This document shows, piece after piece, positions 35,163 to 47,931 of a stretch of 64,000 nucleotides of DNA; the first letter of the stretch is position 1; every line of letters begins with the position of its first letter. The notes beneath the pieces are model-generated. The model was not told where the DNA came from, did not search any database, and was given only the letters and a program-made list of their open reading frames with translations. The position numbers were made by a program, and so were the translations under genes. This DNA is from Salvator merianae (Eukaryota; Chordata; Lepidosauria; Squamata; Teiidae): the NCBI GenBank assembly GCA_003586115.2, contig QVOM02000073.1, positions 29,215,298 through 29,279,297 of the forward strand. The letters run 5' to 3'.

Positions 35163-35406
35163 GGCCATTTCTGCACTTGATTTTCATATCCTTGGACAAG
35201 GCAGGACACTTGTTCGCAGCCTTCAGAGTTTCTAGCCAAGCTGGTTTGATGATGGACAAAACTTCTGGCAGGACTTCCTGGCATGCAACCAAAAAGAATC
35301 CCTCATAATTACCAAGCCCTATATACCGAACTTGGGCCAATTTGGGTGCTCTAACTCAGTTCATGTTTTGTCCTGTCGTAGTCTGCACTAGGTTAGGCTT
35401 AGGGCC
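35163..35406. mobile_element. Possible MITE family B fragment (B7)
   Basis: GGCCATTTCTGCACTTG resembles a family B end and lies just after A5. A weak candidate for the other end is AGTCTGCACT...GGGCC near 35380-35406. The interior has no clear match. Confidence 0.35.
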
Positions 35407-35565
35407 ATTACTTATGCATGCCCATTGGATGTCCTGGACTGTTATATGTGTTTGTTGAATAACATATGCTCATCACCTGAGCCTGTATTGATTATCCTGA
35501 GAATGATATGATTGAAAACCTTGCTTCAAATACTTCAGGTATTTGAAACAAAGCTAGTTCAGGCA

Positions 35566-35568
<3 letters not shown>

Positions 35569-35613
<45 letters not shown>
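35569..35613. repeat. (AT)n microsatellite, 45 bp
   Basis: Uninterrupted AT dinucleotides, preceded by AGGCAAAC. Confidence 0.97.
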
Positions 35614-35618
<5 letters not shown>

Positions 35619-37273
35619 ACTTGTGCAGTCAGACAAATTTTTTAAATGTCTTCAGTTGGTGCCTAAAGAAATAGGAGGAGGGCACCAGGTGGACATCTCT
35701 AGGGAAACTTTTTCAGAACCTGAATAACACCACTGAGAAGGTGCTTTTCCTTGTGGCCATGTACTTTATTTCATTAATTGAGGCACATACATCAGGCTTT
35801 CTTTTGCTGATCTAAGGCTGCAAGTTGTGTTATAAGACCTAGCCATTTTGTGAATTGCCTGTTTCGATAGGCAATCAAGGTAGTACAACATTAAAATAAG
35901 GACCCATTGAGAGGGGTGAATTTACAAAACCATGGTTGACACCTACGTTTCCTATCTGAAATTGAAATTGAAATTTCCACAGAAAGGAAATTGAGATTTT
36001 TTAAAAGCATTTCACATAACAATAGTTGCTGTTAAATTTCTGTCAACCATGGAATTGTTAAAAACTTGTGAATTCAGTGAAGGAAAGTAAAAACCATAGA
36101 AGAAAAAAGCAGCTAGGTAAGAGAATATCTATTTGCTAAGCCCTGATTTGTAATGAATCCTCTTCCTGAACAATGTTCTAGTTTGGTTGATATAGTTCAA
36201 GGCTTATAAAGCACAAAGTGATGCATTAATTCAGATGTCATCTTACTGGGTATCAGAGATGGAAATTATAGCTTCCTGCACTATTCAGTGAAAGGAATTT
36301 GTGTTGATGTTTCAGTTATGGATCATCATGACTGTTTCTTAAAGTGCAAAATTAATATTTCATTTCAGTACTATCCCTGTGCAAAATGGTTTGATTTTAA
36401 TGAGTGCACTTTACAAGATGAAAGCTGCTTCCACCTGAAATACTTCAATTTAAAAGAGCTTATTTGTCTCCATCGATATTAAATTGCGATTAGAATAGCA
36501 CATAAAATTATTGTATTCAGAGATCCACACTGACAGCAGTTTTAAACTCAAGCATTGAATATAACTTGCTGAATCAGACTTGAAACTGAATTAGCATGAC
36601 TGATGCTTGATTGCATTAATATCAATATTTATACCTCTATAAAGTATGTTTATGACACTGTAATTGATAAGGCTATTAATACTGCCTAAACTTAAGACCT
36701 GCAATTATATTGCTATAAATTAAAATTTATTGTTATGCTAATAGGCTTGAGTACTCAGCTTGCAGCTGAAATTGTCTTATATAAACCCATAAAGCTATAG
36801 ATGGTATTTGCTTTCTTCTTCTCCATAAAATTTCATATTTACATTTTTAAATTAGAATTTGCTTCTGTTTAGAATAATACTTTTACTTTTTGAGTGTTTA
36901 CTTTTAATTTTCATGTTTGTTCATCTGGGTGATGCTGACAAAGCTACAGTTTTGTTCTTTTAAACTACAGAAATATAGTCTAAAATCTATAGCAACATCC
37001 ACAAAATTTCTCTCAATCATGTCAGCACAACTTTCCTTGGTCCATAGTGAGATCACACATTTTCCATTCTGGCCACTTATTGGTGTACCCATGCCTAGAG
37101 ATGCTCTGATGGGATACTGCCAAAAAGCAGTGTGGACCAGGAAGGGTTACTAGGCATAAAGTGGGGGCTGAACCAACCATCTTTTGGTAGTAAGTTCATT
37201 GATTGGATTACAAAGAGTACTGTTGCATGCAGTAGACACCTAAATCAATCAATCAATCATTGATCAATCAAAA
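35614..37273. other. Repeat-free AT-rich stretch, possible conserved non-coding DNA
   Basis: No element ends, microsatellites or ORFs until an (AATC)n-like patch at 37244-37270. The part at 36280-36800 is dense in TAAT, ATTA and TGATTG-type sites, a texture seen in developmental enhancers. Conservation has not been tested. Confidence 0.3.
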
Positions 37274-37297
37274 CTACACACACACACACACACACAG
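37274..37297. repeat. (CA)n microsatellite
   Basis: Pure CA run of 24 bases. Confidence 0.95.
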
Positions 37298-37350
37298 TGA
37301 AGCCATGAATGGTAGTACTGGTCTCAGTCTTAACTTCCTCTGTTCTCTAT

Positions 37351-37839
37351 GGGCCTTTCTGCACTTACCTGGTACCGTTCTAGAATATTGGAAGTGAAAC
37401 AGCTGACCTGTCCCAAGGCTCGGACAGATCACTCTGGGCCAGAACCACACCATTTGTATAGCAACAGCATGTTTCATCTCACTTCTATGCCAGCTCTAAA
37501 GTTTGTGCAAGTTTCAGAGCTAGATTGCACAAACTCCAAAGGCCAGGAATGAAAGTTCCTGGTCCCAGAGACCCTGGGGGAATCATTTCAGTGGCACAAT
37601 AAGGTGTGCTGCCAAATTGGTTCCCTGTGACCAGAGCATGGAGGTGTGCATATCAAAACTAGATATTGAGATCTACCATTTACCCAGATCAAGGACTCCT
37701 TGATCTGAATCATGCTACATCCTGCACAGACAGAGCACACGAGCTGTGGGTGAGGGGGCCCATATTCTACACTAATGTGCAGAAGGGAGACCCTTAATGC
37801 ACTTTCTGGTAAGGGATACCAGCAAGTGCAGAAACGCCC
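37351..37839. mobile_element. MITE family B (copy B3), 489 bp
   Basis: Ends GGGCCTTTCTGCACTT and (complement) GGGCGTTTCTGCACTT. The flanks TAT (37348-37350) and TGT (37840-37842) differ at one base. The interior matches B2 at the same total length. Confidence 0.85.
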
Positions 37840-37842
37840 TGT

Positions 37843-38580
37843 CCGTACCAATACTAAATCTGTTCTTCTAAATTGTTAAAGTGATTTAAGTATACCCGGG
37901 ATGGTTTGACTTAGGGTGCTTGTGATCACATTGTGCAGATTGTGCTCAACTCTAGTACACAGTGTAATGCTTGTAATGAAAAAGTACAGATTTTAATTTT
38001 CAGTTTCAGTCCACCTAAAATAAAAATGTGTATCTTATATAGCAAAATAATTAATTTCATTTAAGTAAGAAATGCATATTTTCTCATTTAAATAGGTTTT
38101 ATTCACTGTATAATTCTTTAAAAATCAACACAAAACAGAATCTGAATTGACCTAGCAAGAAATGTCAATATGATGTAAACAAAAAAAAAAAGGTACATGT
38201 GAGGATACATCTGTGTGGTAGTGGAGCCAAGACCTTAGTTTCAATGTTTCCACATTCTGTGTCTACTCATAATTCAGTTAAATCCAATGGAAAGTATCAT
38301 TACGTAAAACCTTCAGTGCATATTTTTTTCCAGTCAGGAAATGTGAGGACTCCACAGAACAATAACAGGGCAGTGAAGGGGAGAAGCTTGGGAGATTTGC
38401 TTTTTTTTTAATCACCACACTATCATTTCTTAATATGTGCCAGTCTTCTGGGAGTTCAGTAGCCTGAATTCTCTTAATCCTTGTATGTAAAATAATTACA
38501 AGCAAGTTATTCTTGAAATTTCTGGCACTCAGGTTCCTAAGCAATGTACCGAGGTTATTTTTTTCCAGCTCACATGTAAT
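37843..38580. other. No recognised feature
   Basis: AT-rich sequence with an A-tract near 38179. No coding signature. Confidence 0.35.
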
Positions 38581-38583
38581 TTA

Positions 38584-38872
38584 GGCTGCATTGTCACTTA
38601 CCAACAGAGGTGCCCGCTGCTGCCCAAGAAATTACCCAATGCTGCTGCAATCTCAACTTGTGGTGGCAACAGGCACCTCAAAATGTTTGTGTTGCTCCAT
38701 TACTACAGGGTACGATTTTGCACCCTGAACAGCAGCTATTGTCTGAAACCAAAAAGACATCTTCTCACTTGGAAGTGGAAATGGAGGGTTTGTTCTTTTC
38801 AGTGGCAATCACAGGTGCTTCTACTGCATACCTCTTAACAAGCTGCCTTGCCAGGTAAGTGGAGACCCAGCC
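38584..38872. mobile_element. MITE family D, 289 bp
   Basis: Ends GGCTGCATTGTCACTTACC and (complement) GGCTGGGTCTCCACTTACC, matching at 14 of 19 positions, with exact TTA on both sides (38581-38583 and 38873-38875). Target and end style again suggest a PIF/Harbinger-like element. The interior resembles 529-800 and 45840-46140 on the opposite strand. Confidence 0.82.
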
Positions 38873-38875
38873 TTA

Positions 38876-39246
38876 AATCCAGTTATGGTACTTCTAGGGG
38901 TGCAACCAGACATGCATTTAAACTGATTACAAGCCATCTTCAGATTTGACTGACCTGACAAATATTGACTTTCCATTATTTTTTCTGGACTGAATTACCA
39001 AAATTAGGACTATTTTGCATTCAGATTAAGTGAGTGAGAATGCACAAGTAGACTATATGGAGAGAGAACTGTACTTTTGGGGTGTGCAGAGGGAAGGTTC
39101 CTCATTTCCTTCCATCCAATGACAGACTTTGTTGTGGGCATTGTACTCAGGAGGATGAGAATGTCACTATTGGGGTGGGACAAGAGTACATCATTTGGCA
39201 TATATTTCCTGTTTTTCACCGTGTTCTCCCATTTTATGGGGTTTTT
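38876..39246. other. No recognised feature
   Basis: Unassigned sequence between MITE D and repeat E. Confidence 0.35.
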
Positions 39247-39765
39247 TTACTGTTTGATTTAATAAAAGTGAAGGCGCAGTGGAAGTTATGCTTTGTTTGT
39301 CTTGGGCAACACCCTGTTCCACAGTTAGCTGGGCATCACAGTCCACTCTCAAAATGCAAGCCTCCTTGTTTCTGTCCAGTTCCTGTAAGGAGAAGAACAA
39401 TGTATCATCCATTTTCTTTCTCTCCCATCCCTGCATGGAGCAGGACAAAATGTTTCCTCCCTTTTCCTTTGGCAGTGCACAAGGAAAAAATGTTTCCTTT
39501 CATTAAAAGAAGACTTTTACATTTAACTGGTACTGTGCTTCTGTAGCTCTAGGGCAAACATCATAGTACAGCCTATCAGTTGAGAATGCTGGGCAGTGGG
39601 GGTGCATGCTGGTTGGTGTATGCCTCAGTTGCACTGTTTGTGGGCATAGTCCCCTTATCCCAACAATGTCTCATGTCACCATCAACTTCGGCATCTGTAC
39701 CACACAACATAATTGGATGTCTGTGGGGGAAGGTGGTCAGCAAATGGGCTCCACCTCACCTTCAC
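39247..39765 (+). repeat. Interspersed repeat E, copy 2 (uninterrupted)
   Basis: About 520 bp aligning with both halves of the copy at 17403-18345. It shows the site without the L1 fragment. Reading frames in this copy are not shared with the other copy, so it is probably non-coding. Confidence 0.75.
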
Positions 39766-39799
39766 TGCCCCCTAGGCATCCAATGAAGTTCTCATGCTG

Positions 39800-40190
39800 G
39801 CAGCCTACAGGTGGGAGTTGAGACTAGTTTTACTTCCAGCTGAAACTGTTTGCAGATGACCTTTCTCACAGACAGCCCTTGCTAAGGGTGAGAGTTGCTG
39901 TTTGATGTTGCAACGGTTCCTGCCACCTGAGCTTGAGGAGCTGTTTCCTGTGGTTGTTGCTTCTGACTGTGTGCAGGACAGGGGCCTGGATTAGCTAACA
40001 GTATCTGCTATTCAGCGTCTTGTTTCTTTCCAGTTCCCCATTCCTTGTGGGTTGTGTATTTTTAAATTGTATGGTTAGGGCAGAGTCTTGTCTAAGGTTA
40101 CATAGTGACAAATCCTGAGAATCTTTCTAGGCTAAAGCATGGCATATAAATGGACCAAATAATTAATTAATAAATAAATAAAAAAATATT
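39800..40190 (+). mobile_element. Possible L2-type LINE 3' tail
   Basis: The end, GCTAAAGCATGGCATATAAA followed by an (AAAT)n-like tail, resembles the 3' ends of the L2-type LINEs seen elsewhere in the window. The upstream part is too decayed to confirm. Confidence 0.35.
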
Positions 40191-42622
40191 TCTAAACCCA
40201 CAAATACCATCCACAAAAAAGTGTATGTATAATGTAGTATGACATTTCTAGTGACCTTTGGTAAGAATTATAGTATGTTGGATGAACAGATGCTTGTGTT
40301 AGCAAAAAGAAAAAAAGAAAAGAAAAGAAAGAAATTTTCTGATTAGGCAGATTAGCCTCATAAAAAAGGAATTTTTCTCTCTTCTTCTCTATGCTTTTTT
40401 AAAAATATGTAAAACAGTCATTTTCTATTTGTACATCAAATAAATTTCTAGAAATAAATGTAATGAGAATTACATTTGGAAAAGTTCCATGATAGATTTT
40501 TATATAAAATAAAATAAAAAGATGAGATTCACATAAAAATGTCCTCCTTGTTCTATATTCTTGGCCTGAAGCTATGGATTTCCATGAAAGATGTATTGGC
40601 TAATTCAAAATTCATAGGCTTCAATTATTCAGTAAAATCTAGGACCCAGATGGTGCCACACATAGTTTTTTTCTCCTCTTTTTGTGTTTACACTGCATAA
40701 TGAGCTATGTAGTTTTAAAGCAGCAGAAGTAATAATGATATACTTCAGCGTATAGAAGTCAAGGTACACATAATTTGGAAAAAGAATGCAATTCCAAGTT
40801 CTATGGCAAAGTTTCTAAAAAGCATTCGTTTTCTTTTTTTCTACCTTAATGTTGTCTAAAACTCACATGAACCTCTGCAAGTGAGTATTGTAGTTCAAAA
40901 GGTCTATGTTTATGTGCAAAAGATCTGTGTCTGTGTACATCTATATTTATAGTCTTGTCCATACAAATATATACTCCATACATATGATGCACTCTTTAGT
41001 AATGCATGAAAAGACTGACAGGCAACAATACAAATTCTGACAGGCTTGGTTAGGGTAGACTTTTTCTATTTCACCTTTGCAGCATTTGTGTAATTAGGAG
41101 GGTTCTACAACTTATGAATAAGGTATCAACCATTTAAATTGGACCTGGCACTTAGTGGGTTGTTTTCCTTTCCTATTTCTGTATCTGTGAAGATAAATTG
41201 GGAAAAAGCAAAATTACACCAAGTAGAAATGTAAAGAAGCACCATGGTATTAACCCCTGAAAAGTTGACGTGTGAATAAACTGTGAATAAAGAATATAAG
41301 TGAGTCAAAATATTATGGTAACTTTCAGGACATTCTGTGTTCTAGGATTTAGTTGCTGGCATTAGACAGCCAATGAGAAACAGAGCATCTGGCTTCAGAT
41401 ATATACATGTTTGTTTATTTCTGGGTGCCATTTAAAAGGGTCCTGAAAAACTGTATCTGTTTTTGTATGACATTTCTATTCTCAGATGGTGAAAATATCA
41501 TTTAAAGAACAGGCTGTGCATTATTTAAACCTTATAAATGTATCCCTGGAGAAGGGAATGAGATATACATGAAGACAAACAAAATACAGACATAGTCACT
41601 GGAAAATTTGGTTGAACCAATGTGTATTTTTGAAATTTATTTTGAGGAATAATTATTTTTAAGTAAGTAATTATCTGATATCAGACTTTTAACTTTTTAA
41701 AATAATCTGATATCAAACTTTTAACTTTTTAAACTATTACTAGGCACACAAACTAAAATTAAAAAACAAACAAACAAGGATCTGTATTTATATCTGTAAT
41801 TTATATCTGTAATTAATTTTGTCTTTTATTTAGTAAAGAAAAGTTTGGTTTAAGAAAATGATATTGGTGTTTTGGTTTATTTGTTTCTCTATCTTTTTCT
41901 CTCTCCCTTTTTAAAGGCTTTTATGCCTAGTATTTCTATATAATTTTCTTTCTTTTTTTCCTTTCTATAAATTTCAGGTTCTAAATTCTGAATTATTGTG
42001 GAATGCTATTGATAAGTCTTTTTTTCTGGTTTCAGGGGTTAATGACTGTACCCTAAGGCTAAATAATAACCTAGATAAATTAGCTCTGATCTCCCTTTCA
42101 TTTAGATAGAAACTTCATGCTAAGACAACACTGAGATGGTGAAGGAGGAGGAGAAGAAGAAGAAAAGAAACAGAGCATTGAAAGGCTAGATTAGCAAAGA
42201 AACTGACAACATCAGTCCCAGTCACACACTTAAAAGATCGTTCTGCATTAAAAAAAAAAAAAAAAAACCTTCGAAGAGAAGGTGATTTTCAAAACTATCT
42301 TGTAATGTGAATGATGCCTGCTGATGGAACTCAGAGAACAGATGTTTTGGAGTGTCTTGACATATAGACAGTGGTAGATCCAGCAAAAAAAGCATTTTTG
42401 AGGCATCTTATTGAGGGCTCTGAGGAGGGATTGTTCTCACACAAATCTGCCCCTCCCCCTCTCATGAACAATCTATGCTAAAAAAGGTGGATTAGAGAAG
42501 ACTGGGGACACGAGGGCCACACAGTGTCTCTCTGAGGCACCTCCAAGCTGCCCCTTTTGTTATGTGTGATCACAGGCACAGTTTGGAATAGGAGAGGTGT
42601 TTCTTGCATTCTGATCCTAAAT
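40191..42622. other. AT-rich unassigned stretch
   Basis: No element ends or coding signature. It holds a tandem duplication of about 33 bp at 41674-41734 and an A17-type run near 42250. Confidence 0.35.
41674..41734. repeat. About 33-bp tandem duplication
   Basis: The block ATCTGATATCARACTTTTAA followed by CTTTTTAAA occurs twice in succession with one substitution. Confidence 0.85.
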
Positions 42623-43682
42623 TATTTATTTTATTTTATTTATTTATTTATCAGTCTTATATCCCGCCCATCCTGAATTGGGCTCTGGGCGGCTGCCAAC
42701 AAGTACAAATTACATTAAAACATTGATAAATAAACAAGAAATCATCAAACAATGAGATAATAAAATATTAAAATATCAAAATATCAAGACTCCCAGTTAC
42801 CCCTCCAATAAAAACAACTGTAAACATTACATATAAATTAAATAACAGGGTCCCGAACACTACATGATGTCTTTTAAAAGGACTGTCAATGGGGCCAAAT
42901 AAAAATCGGCTGTACAGTCCAGCCACACTCATAGTCAGGTTGGTGGCATTAGCCAAAGGCCTGGCGGAACAGCTCTGTCTTGCAAGCTCTCCAAAAACTA
43001 GGCAATTCTCAAATTGCTCGGGAGCTTGCCGGCAGAGCGTTCCACCAGACAGGGGCGACGCATGAGAAGGCCCTATGCCTCATGACCGAGAGGTGAGTCT
43101 CTCTTATCCCAGGGACCACCAATCTATTATGGTCCATTGAAGATCTCAATACTCTCCCAGGTGTATAAATGGCAAGACGGTCCCGGAGATATGAGGGCCC
43201 CAAGCTCGCATAGGGCCTTAAAGGTCATAACCAAAACTTTGAACCGGATCTGGAACTCGATCGGTAGCCAATGCAGCACCCGCAGAATGGGAGTAATATG
43301 GGCCCCACGAGGGGAGCCCATAAGAAGAGGGGCCGCCGCATTTTGCACCAATTTCATCTTCCGGATCAGGCCCAAAGGCAGGCCAGCATAGAGAGAGTTA
43401 CAGTAGTCTAGCCTGGAGGTGACCGTCGCATGGATCACAGTGGCAAGGTCAGGGCGGGAGAGATAGGCAGCCAACTGCCGAGCTTGCCTCAGATGAAAAA
43501 AGGCCGTCTTAGGTGAGTGAGCGACCTGCGGCCCCATAGAAAGGTTGGGGTCCCGGCAAACACCCAGACTTTTGATGATGGAGGGAGTGTTCAGAGGACT
43601 CTCTCTGAAAGATGGCAGCCGGAATCCACTAGGCTCCGACCCCCGACCCAGCCAAAAGACCTCTGTCTTCACTGGATTCAGT
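42623..43682 (-). mobile_element. L2-type LINE, ORF2 C-terminus and 3' UTR
   Basis: The minus strand encodes the end of an L2-clade reverse transcriptase: KTEVFWLGRG at the 5' edge, [15 protein letters not shown] (about 43370-43420), LHWLPIEFQIRFKV (about 43240-43290), then in another frame VPGIRETHLS and APVWWNALP (about 43030-43120). A non-coding 3' part follows with GGGCGGGATATAAG and an AAAT-rich tail (42623-42655). It is 5'-truncated at the L1 tract and has a frameshift, so it is inactive. Confidence 0.9.
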
Positions 43683-43792
43683 TTCTTTTTTCTTTTTTTT
43701 CCTTTTTTTCTTTTTTTAATTTTTTAACATATTTTATTGTTGTTGTATTTCAAATATATAAAATTACAGTTTACATTACATTCTTATATCAC
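43683..43792 (-). mobile_element. L1 3' UTR and A-rich tail (non-inverted part)
   Basis: On the minus strand this reads as an AT-rich 3' end with CAATAAAATATG and an A-rich tail ending at 43683, next to the truncated L2. It is placed in the opposite orientation to the ORF2 segment that follows. Confidence 0.6.
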
Positions 43793-44775
43793 TATTACGA
43801 GGTATTCAAAAAGTGGCAAAAGGACTTGATAAGATTTATATGGCAAGGCAAAAAGCCAAGAATACTTTTTAAATTGATGCAAGATGCGAAAGAAAGAGGA
43901 GGGTGGGGTCTACCAAACTTAAAATTATATTTTTCTGCCTGCTGTTTAAGTTGGATTGCTAAATGGTTTTGGCTAAGAGATAAAAGATTGTTGCAACTGG
44001 AAGGTTTTGATTTAAGATATGGTTGGCACGGTTACTTATGGTGTGACAAAGTAAAAGTAAATGCTGCATTTAAGAATCATTATGTAAGACGTGTTATGGA
44101 CAACTTGGAGTAAGTACAAGAATAGATTGTATCCTAGAATACCAATGTGGGTCTCACCTCATGAAGCTTTATTTAAAGAATTTGGGAGAAGAGAAAGATG
44201 GATTAAATATGAAGAGGTGTTGAGTAAAAATAATGAAACAGATTATTTTTTCTTGAAAACAAGAGAACAGTTAAACCAGGAGGGGTTAGAGGTACAATGG
44301 CTAATGTATGCTCAATTGATGGATGTTTTTAAAGAAGATAAAAGAAGGATGAATTTTGAATTAGAAAGACAGAAATGGGAAGAAAAATTGTAAAAAGAAG
44401 ATAGGGGGATTATAGGGGTACTGTATGATTTCCTTCTGAAAATAGAATTAGAACAAGAGCAAGTTAAAGAATGTATGGTAAAATGGGCACAAAATTTTGG
44501 CTATAATATTTCAGTGGATCAATGGGAAAAACTGTGGACCAAAGATATGAAATTTACTGTATGTAATATGTTGAAAGAGAATATATATAAGATGATGTAT
44601 CGTTGGTACTTAACACCACTTAGAATTTCAAAAATGTATCAAGGTATGTCAAGTAAATGTTGGAAATGTAAGAAGCATGAGGGTACTTTTTATCATATGA
44701 GGTGGACTTGTGCAAAAAGCAAAAAGTTTTGGGTTCAAATTCATGAATTTGAATTCATGAAAATGAATTGATGGT
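43793..44775 (+). mobile_element. L1 ORF2 C-terminal segment (inverted part)
   Basis: The plus strand encodes the L1 ORF2 C-terminus with few breaks: FIWQGKKPRILFK, KERGGWGLPNLKLYF, WHGYLWCDKV, then a stop near 44111 and a frame change, later YRWYLTPLRISKMYQ and the cysteine segment CWKCKKHEGTFYHMRWTC. It lies in inverted orientation to the tail at 43683-43792, the layout of an L1 with a twin-primed 5' inversion. It cannot move. Its comparatively open frames suggest one of the younger LINE insertions here. Confidence 0.88.
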
Positions 44776-44841
44776 TTTTCGCAAATTAATCTTGAGAAAC
44801 CTATTTAACTTTCCTGCTTTGTTTATTTCCTTGCATATATT

Positions 44842-45425
44842 TAGATTTATTTATTTATTTATTTTATTTATTTGCATTTTTATCCCACCCTATAACTGAA
44901 GGTCTCAGGGCGGGTTACAACAATTAAAACAAAACAAAACAAAAACTCATAAAAGGCATGCGATAAAACAGTAGTCTGAAAGTAGGGAGGGAAAGATGTA
45001 CCATTAGCCAAAGGCAAGGGTAAATAGGTGCGTCTTTATTGCTCTCCTAAAGATGTAAAGTGAGGAAGCTTGACGCACCTCAGGGGGAAGAGTGTTCCAC
45101 AGTCTGGGGGCCACCACTGAAAAGGTCCTATCCCGGGTGCCCACCTCTTTAGCTGTTGAAGGTGGTGGTACAACCAGGAGGGTTGCAGATCTTTATCTGC
45201 AGATCTTAAGGCCCGGGCAGGCTGATATGGGAGAAGAAGCTCCTTTCGGTATTTGGGGCAGCCAGTGCAGCTCTTTTAAGACTGGCATGATATACATCCG
45301 GCCAGCTGTTCCAGTCAGCAGTCTTGCTGCTGCATTCTGCACCAGTTGCAGCTTCCGAACCGTCTTCAAGGGGAGCCCCATGTAAAGCGTATTACAGTAA
45401 TCCAATCTGGAAGTTACCAAAGCAT
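44842..45425 (-). mobile_element. Second L2-type LINE, 3' end
   Basis: The minus strand opens with [16 protein letters not shown] and [16 protein letters not shown] (about 45290-45420), then HWLP, a frame break, and a 3' UTR with AACCCGCCCTGAGACC and GGGTGGGATAAAAATG before an AAAT-rich tail at 44842-44870. It is 5'-truncated and belongs to a different subfamily from the copy at 42623. Confidence 0.88.
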
Positions 45426-45574
45426 GCTACCAAATGTCTCACAGTGAAGATGAATCTTCATTTAATTGGTACGTACATGCAAATTTTTTAACTTCAGAAT
45501 TTTATTCATAATTTCTAGTGTTAATATAAGTTTTCTTCTATCCTGATTTATAAAATGGAATGGAATGTGTGACA

Positions 45575-45605
<31 letters not shown>
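45575..45605. repeat. (GT)n microsatellite
   Basis: Pure GT run of about 31 bases. Confidence 0.95.
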
Positions 45606-45608
<3 letters not shown>

Positions 45609-45839
45609 GCACGCATATGTGCACACTTACATGTAGCTTTTGTTTATCAAGTATTTCCAAAGGCCTAGGGAATATTGTAGAGGCCTACTGACTTTTTTAA
45701 TGTCTCTATAACTCTATGTATAAATCACAGATGCATCATTTTTATTTTCATTGTACAAGAAACATAAATAAATGGACAGCCCTGAAACTGGTGGTGACAG
45801 CCAATACAAAACACAGATGTACCCTCCATTCCTAACTCT

Positions 45840-46140
45840 GTTTTGGACTGGGTAAAGAAAGCATCCCTAGTAAAGAAATCAAAAATAAAGATGGATCTTC
45901 ACTTATTAGAGGAGCTGGCTTTTGCTCAAGTGCATCATGGTCAATGCCACAGAAGACACTTCCATGTCTCCATTTCAGAGTGTGGTGGTGTTGTCTCAAG
46001 CAATGATCAGAGGCATATGCCATGAGAGTAGAAAATAAAGCCTCCACAGCGGGTCCTTGGACTGTGATTGTGGTCATAAATGGGAGAATGAGGTTGCCAT
46101 GAGGCATCTGTTGTTGCCACATATGGAGATGTTCCTGCAA
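45840..46140 (-). repeat. Possible diverged relative of MITE D
   Basis: On the minus strand the block TGAAATGGAGACATGGAAG resembles ACAAATGGAGATATGGAGG in the 529-800 copy. Ends were not found. Confidence 0.3.
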
Positions 46141-47931
46141 TGATGATTTTTTAAGGCATCCCCATGGGTAAGTGAAGATGTGGTGTATATATATATGTGT
46201 GTGTGTATGTATATATGAATATATCTCAAAACTATTAGTATTTGCTTAAAACAAGCACATGATTTCCAGCAGCACTGTCACAATCCAGACCCATGAAGAT
46301 CTATGAAGAAATTTTATCCTGACAGTTTTGCCAGATCCAAATCCTGTCAAAATATGTAATCTCAAGATTGTGCTATAAGAACAAATATATAAATAAAAAT
46401 AAATTCATTTTTAAAGGAAAATATGAATTATTGCAATATATCTCTTGTGTTTTGTCCCCCCCCCCCCAAAAAAAGTCCAATTTAGTACTATTTTTATATC
46501 ATCACCAGACCTTTTCACTCTGGGAATAGAATCCCTGCCTGATATAATTGATGCTTTTATATATTTTCCTATATTTTTGCCAGCATTTCCAGAGTTTTGG
46601 GACTAGGAAGCGAATTCTGTAATACATTACTGTGTTTTGCTGAAAGGGAACAGATAGAAAAGCTATTGTCTGTAAGGCAGACAGCTATACAGCATCCTTT
46701 TAAAAAGAAAGAGATGAGACCATAAAGCCAAAGCTGACATTTACTGTTGTTAACAGCAAGACAATGGCATGTTAATTTAAATGAAAAGTAGGTCTCCTGG
46801 GAAAATCATAGTGCAACCTGCGATTAAAATACATAGATTTTGTGTGTGCGCGTGCAGGTATCCAAGACTCATTAGCCTGAGAAAAAGGGATTCATGTTCT
46901 ATTTAGCAAGATTTCATATTGAGCCTCATTCCATTTACAGTATATTCCTAAAGGTGGAAGCAGCAGGGAAATGAAATTACTTCATTTACTGGAATTACAG
47001 CTTCTTTTGTGTAAAACTTTAATCATCTTATATATGACAACCTTATGCTTAATGTTTTTGGAACACTCTTCATAACACATTATTTAGTGAATGCATAGAC
47101 TCTTCCCACTGAGCTTATAGCTGCTTTCAATGGTTGTGCTAATCTACTTTGAATATATGCAGTAGTTAATCTTAATTATGATGCTGAAGTCTATACCATG
47201 TTAATTATTCATTTCACATGTTCCTTCCACTTTATTGTAACTCCTAATTTACTTTAACTAAATGTAGCTTTTAATTATAGCTTTGAGAATTTGGTGAAAT
47301 TTGTCTGGCAAGCGAGCATGAGTTCACGGTGGTTGTGGGAAAGGAAGATGGGGAAATATGCCAAACTGGCAAGAAAAAGCAAGTTAAATAACATAGGAAC
47401 CCAACTCACCCACTGTTCCAGCTGTAGCAATAGAATCATCTGAGATACTCTTCATGAACATTTGCTGAGCTAGGACGAAAAGACCAAAAAACTCAGGGTG
47501 TTCGTTTTATGTTTTTAATTAGAACTAAATTCCAAATAAATTATCAACATATTAAAAATTGCACAGATAATATACATGCAACATTGACTGAAAAGTGTTA
47601 TAAGTGAAAATTTCTAATAGAAACCCTAAGGCAAATTTATTTTGTGTTATACTATACAGAACCGTCATATGAATGTAGATCAACAGATCGATAGGTAGAT
47701 AAATGATAAATAGATGATTGGCAGACAATATTTAACTTAGGTTTATCCTATTATATCATCTATTACTACAAAGCATTAATAAGTACATTTTCTAGCTATA
47801 GAGTAACAATGAAATAGCAATTAAAAGTAATAATGAAACAGGTGTCAATATTACCAAAATGAACACACAAGTAGCCTTATAAATACTAGAGTATCTGCAC
47901 TGTGCTTAGGCAGTATCAGAAAGGAAACTAT
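46141..47931. other. Mostly repeat-free, possible conserved non-coding DNA
   Basis: TA/TG-rich patch near 46183-46210 and a C13 run near 46457. The part at 46680-47300 has many TTAATTA-like and ATTATGA-like sites and no repeat similarity, so it is a candidate conserved element. This is untested. A GATA-like patch lies near 47690. Confidence 0.25.

Noticed and set aside
39082..39546. 154-codon plus-strand frame
   Set aside because: It overlaps repeat E, and the other copy does not keep the frame.
43517..44113. 198-codon plus-strand frame as one gene
   Set aside because: It starts in antisense L2 sequence, crosses the T-rich tract and enters L1 ORF2. Only the last part is real retrotransposon coding sequence.
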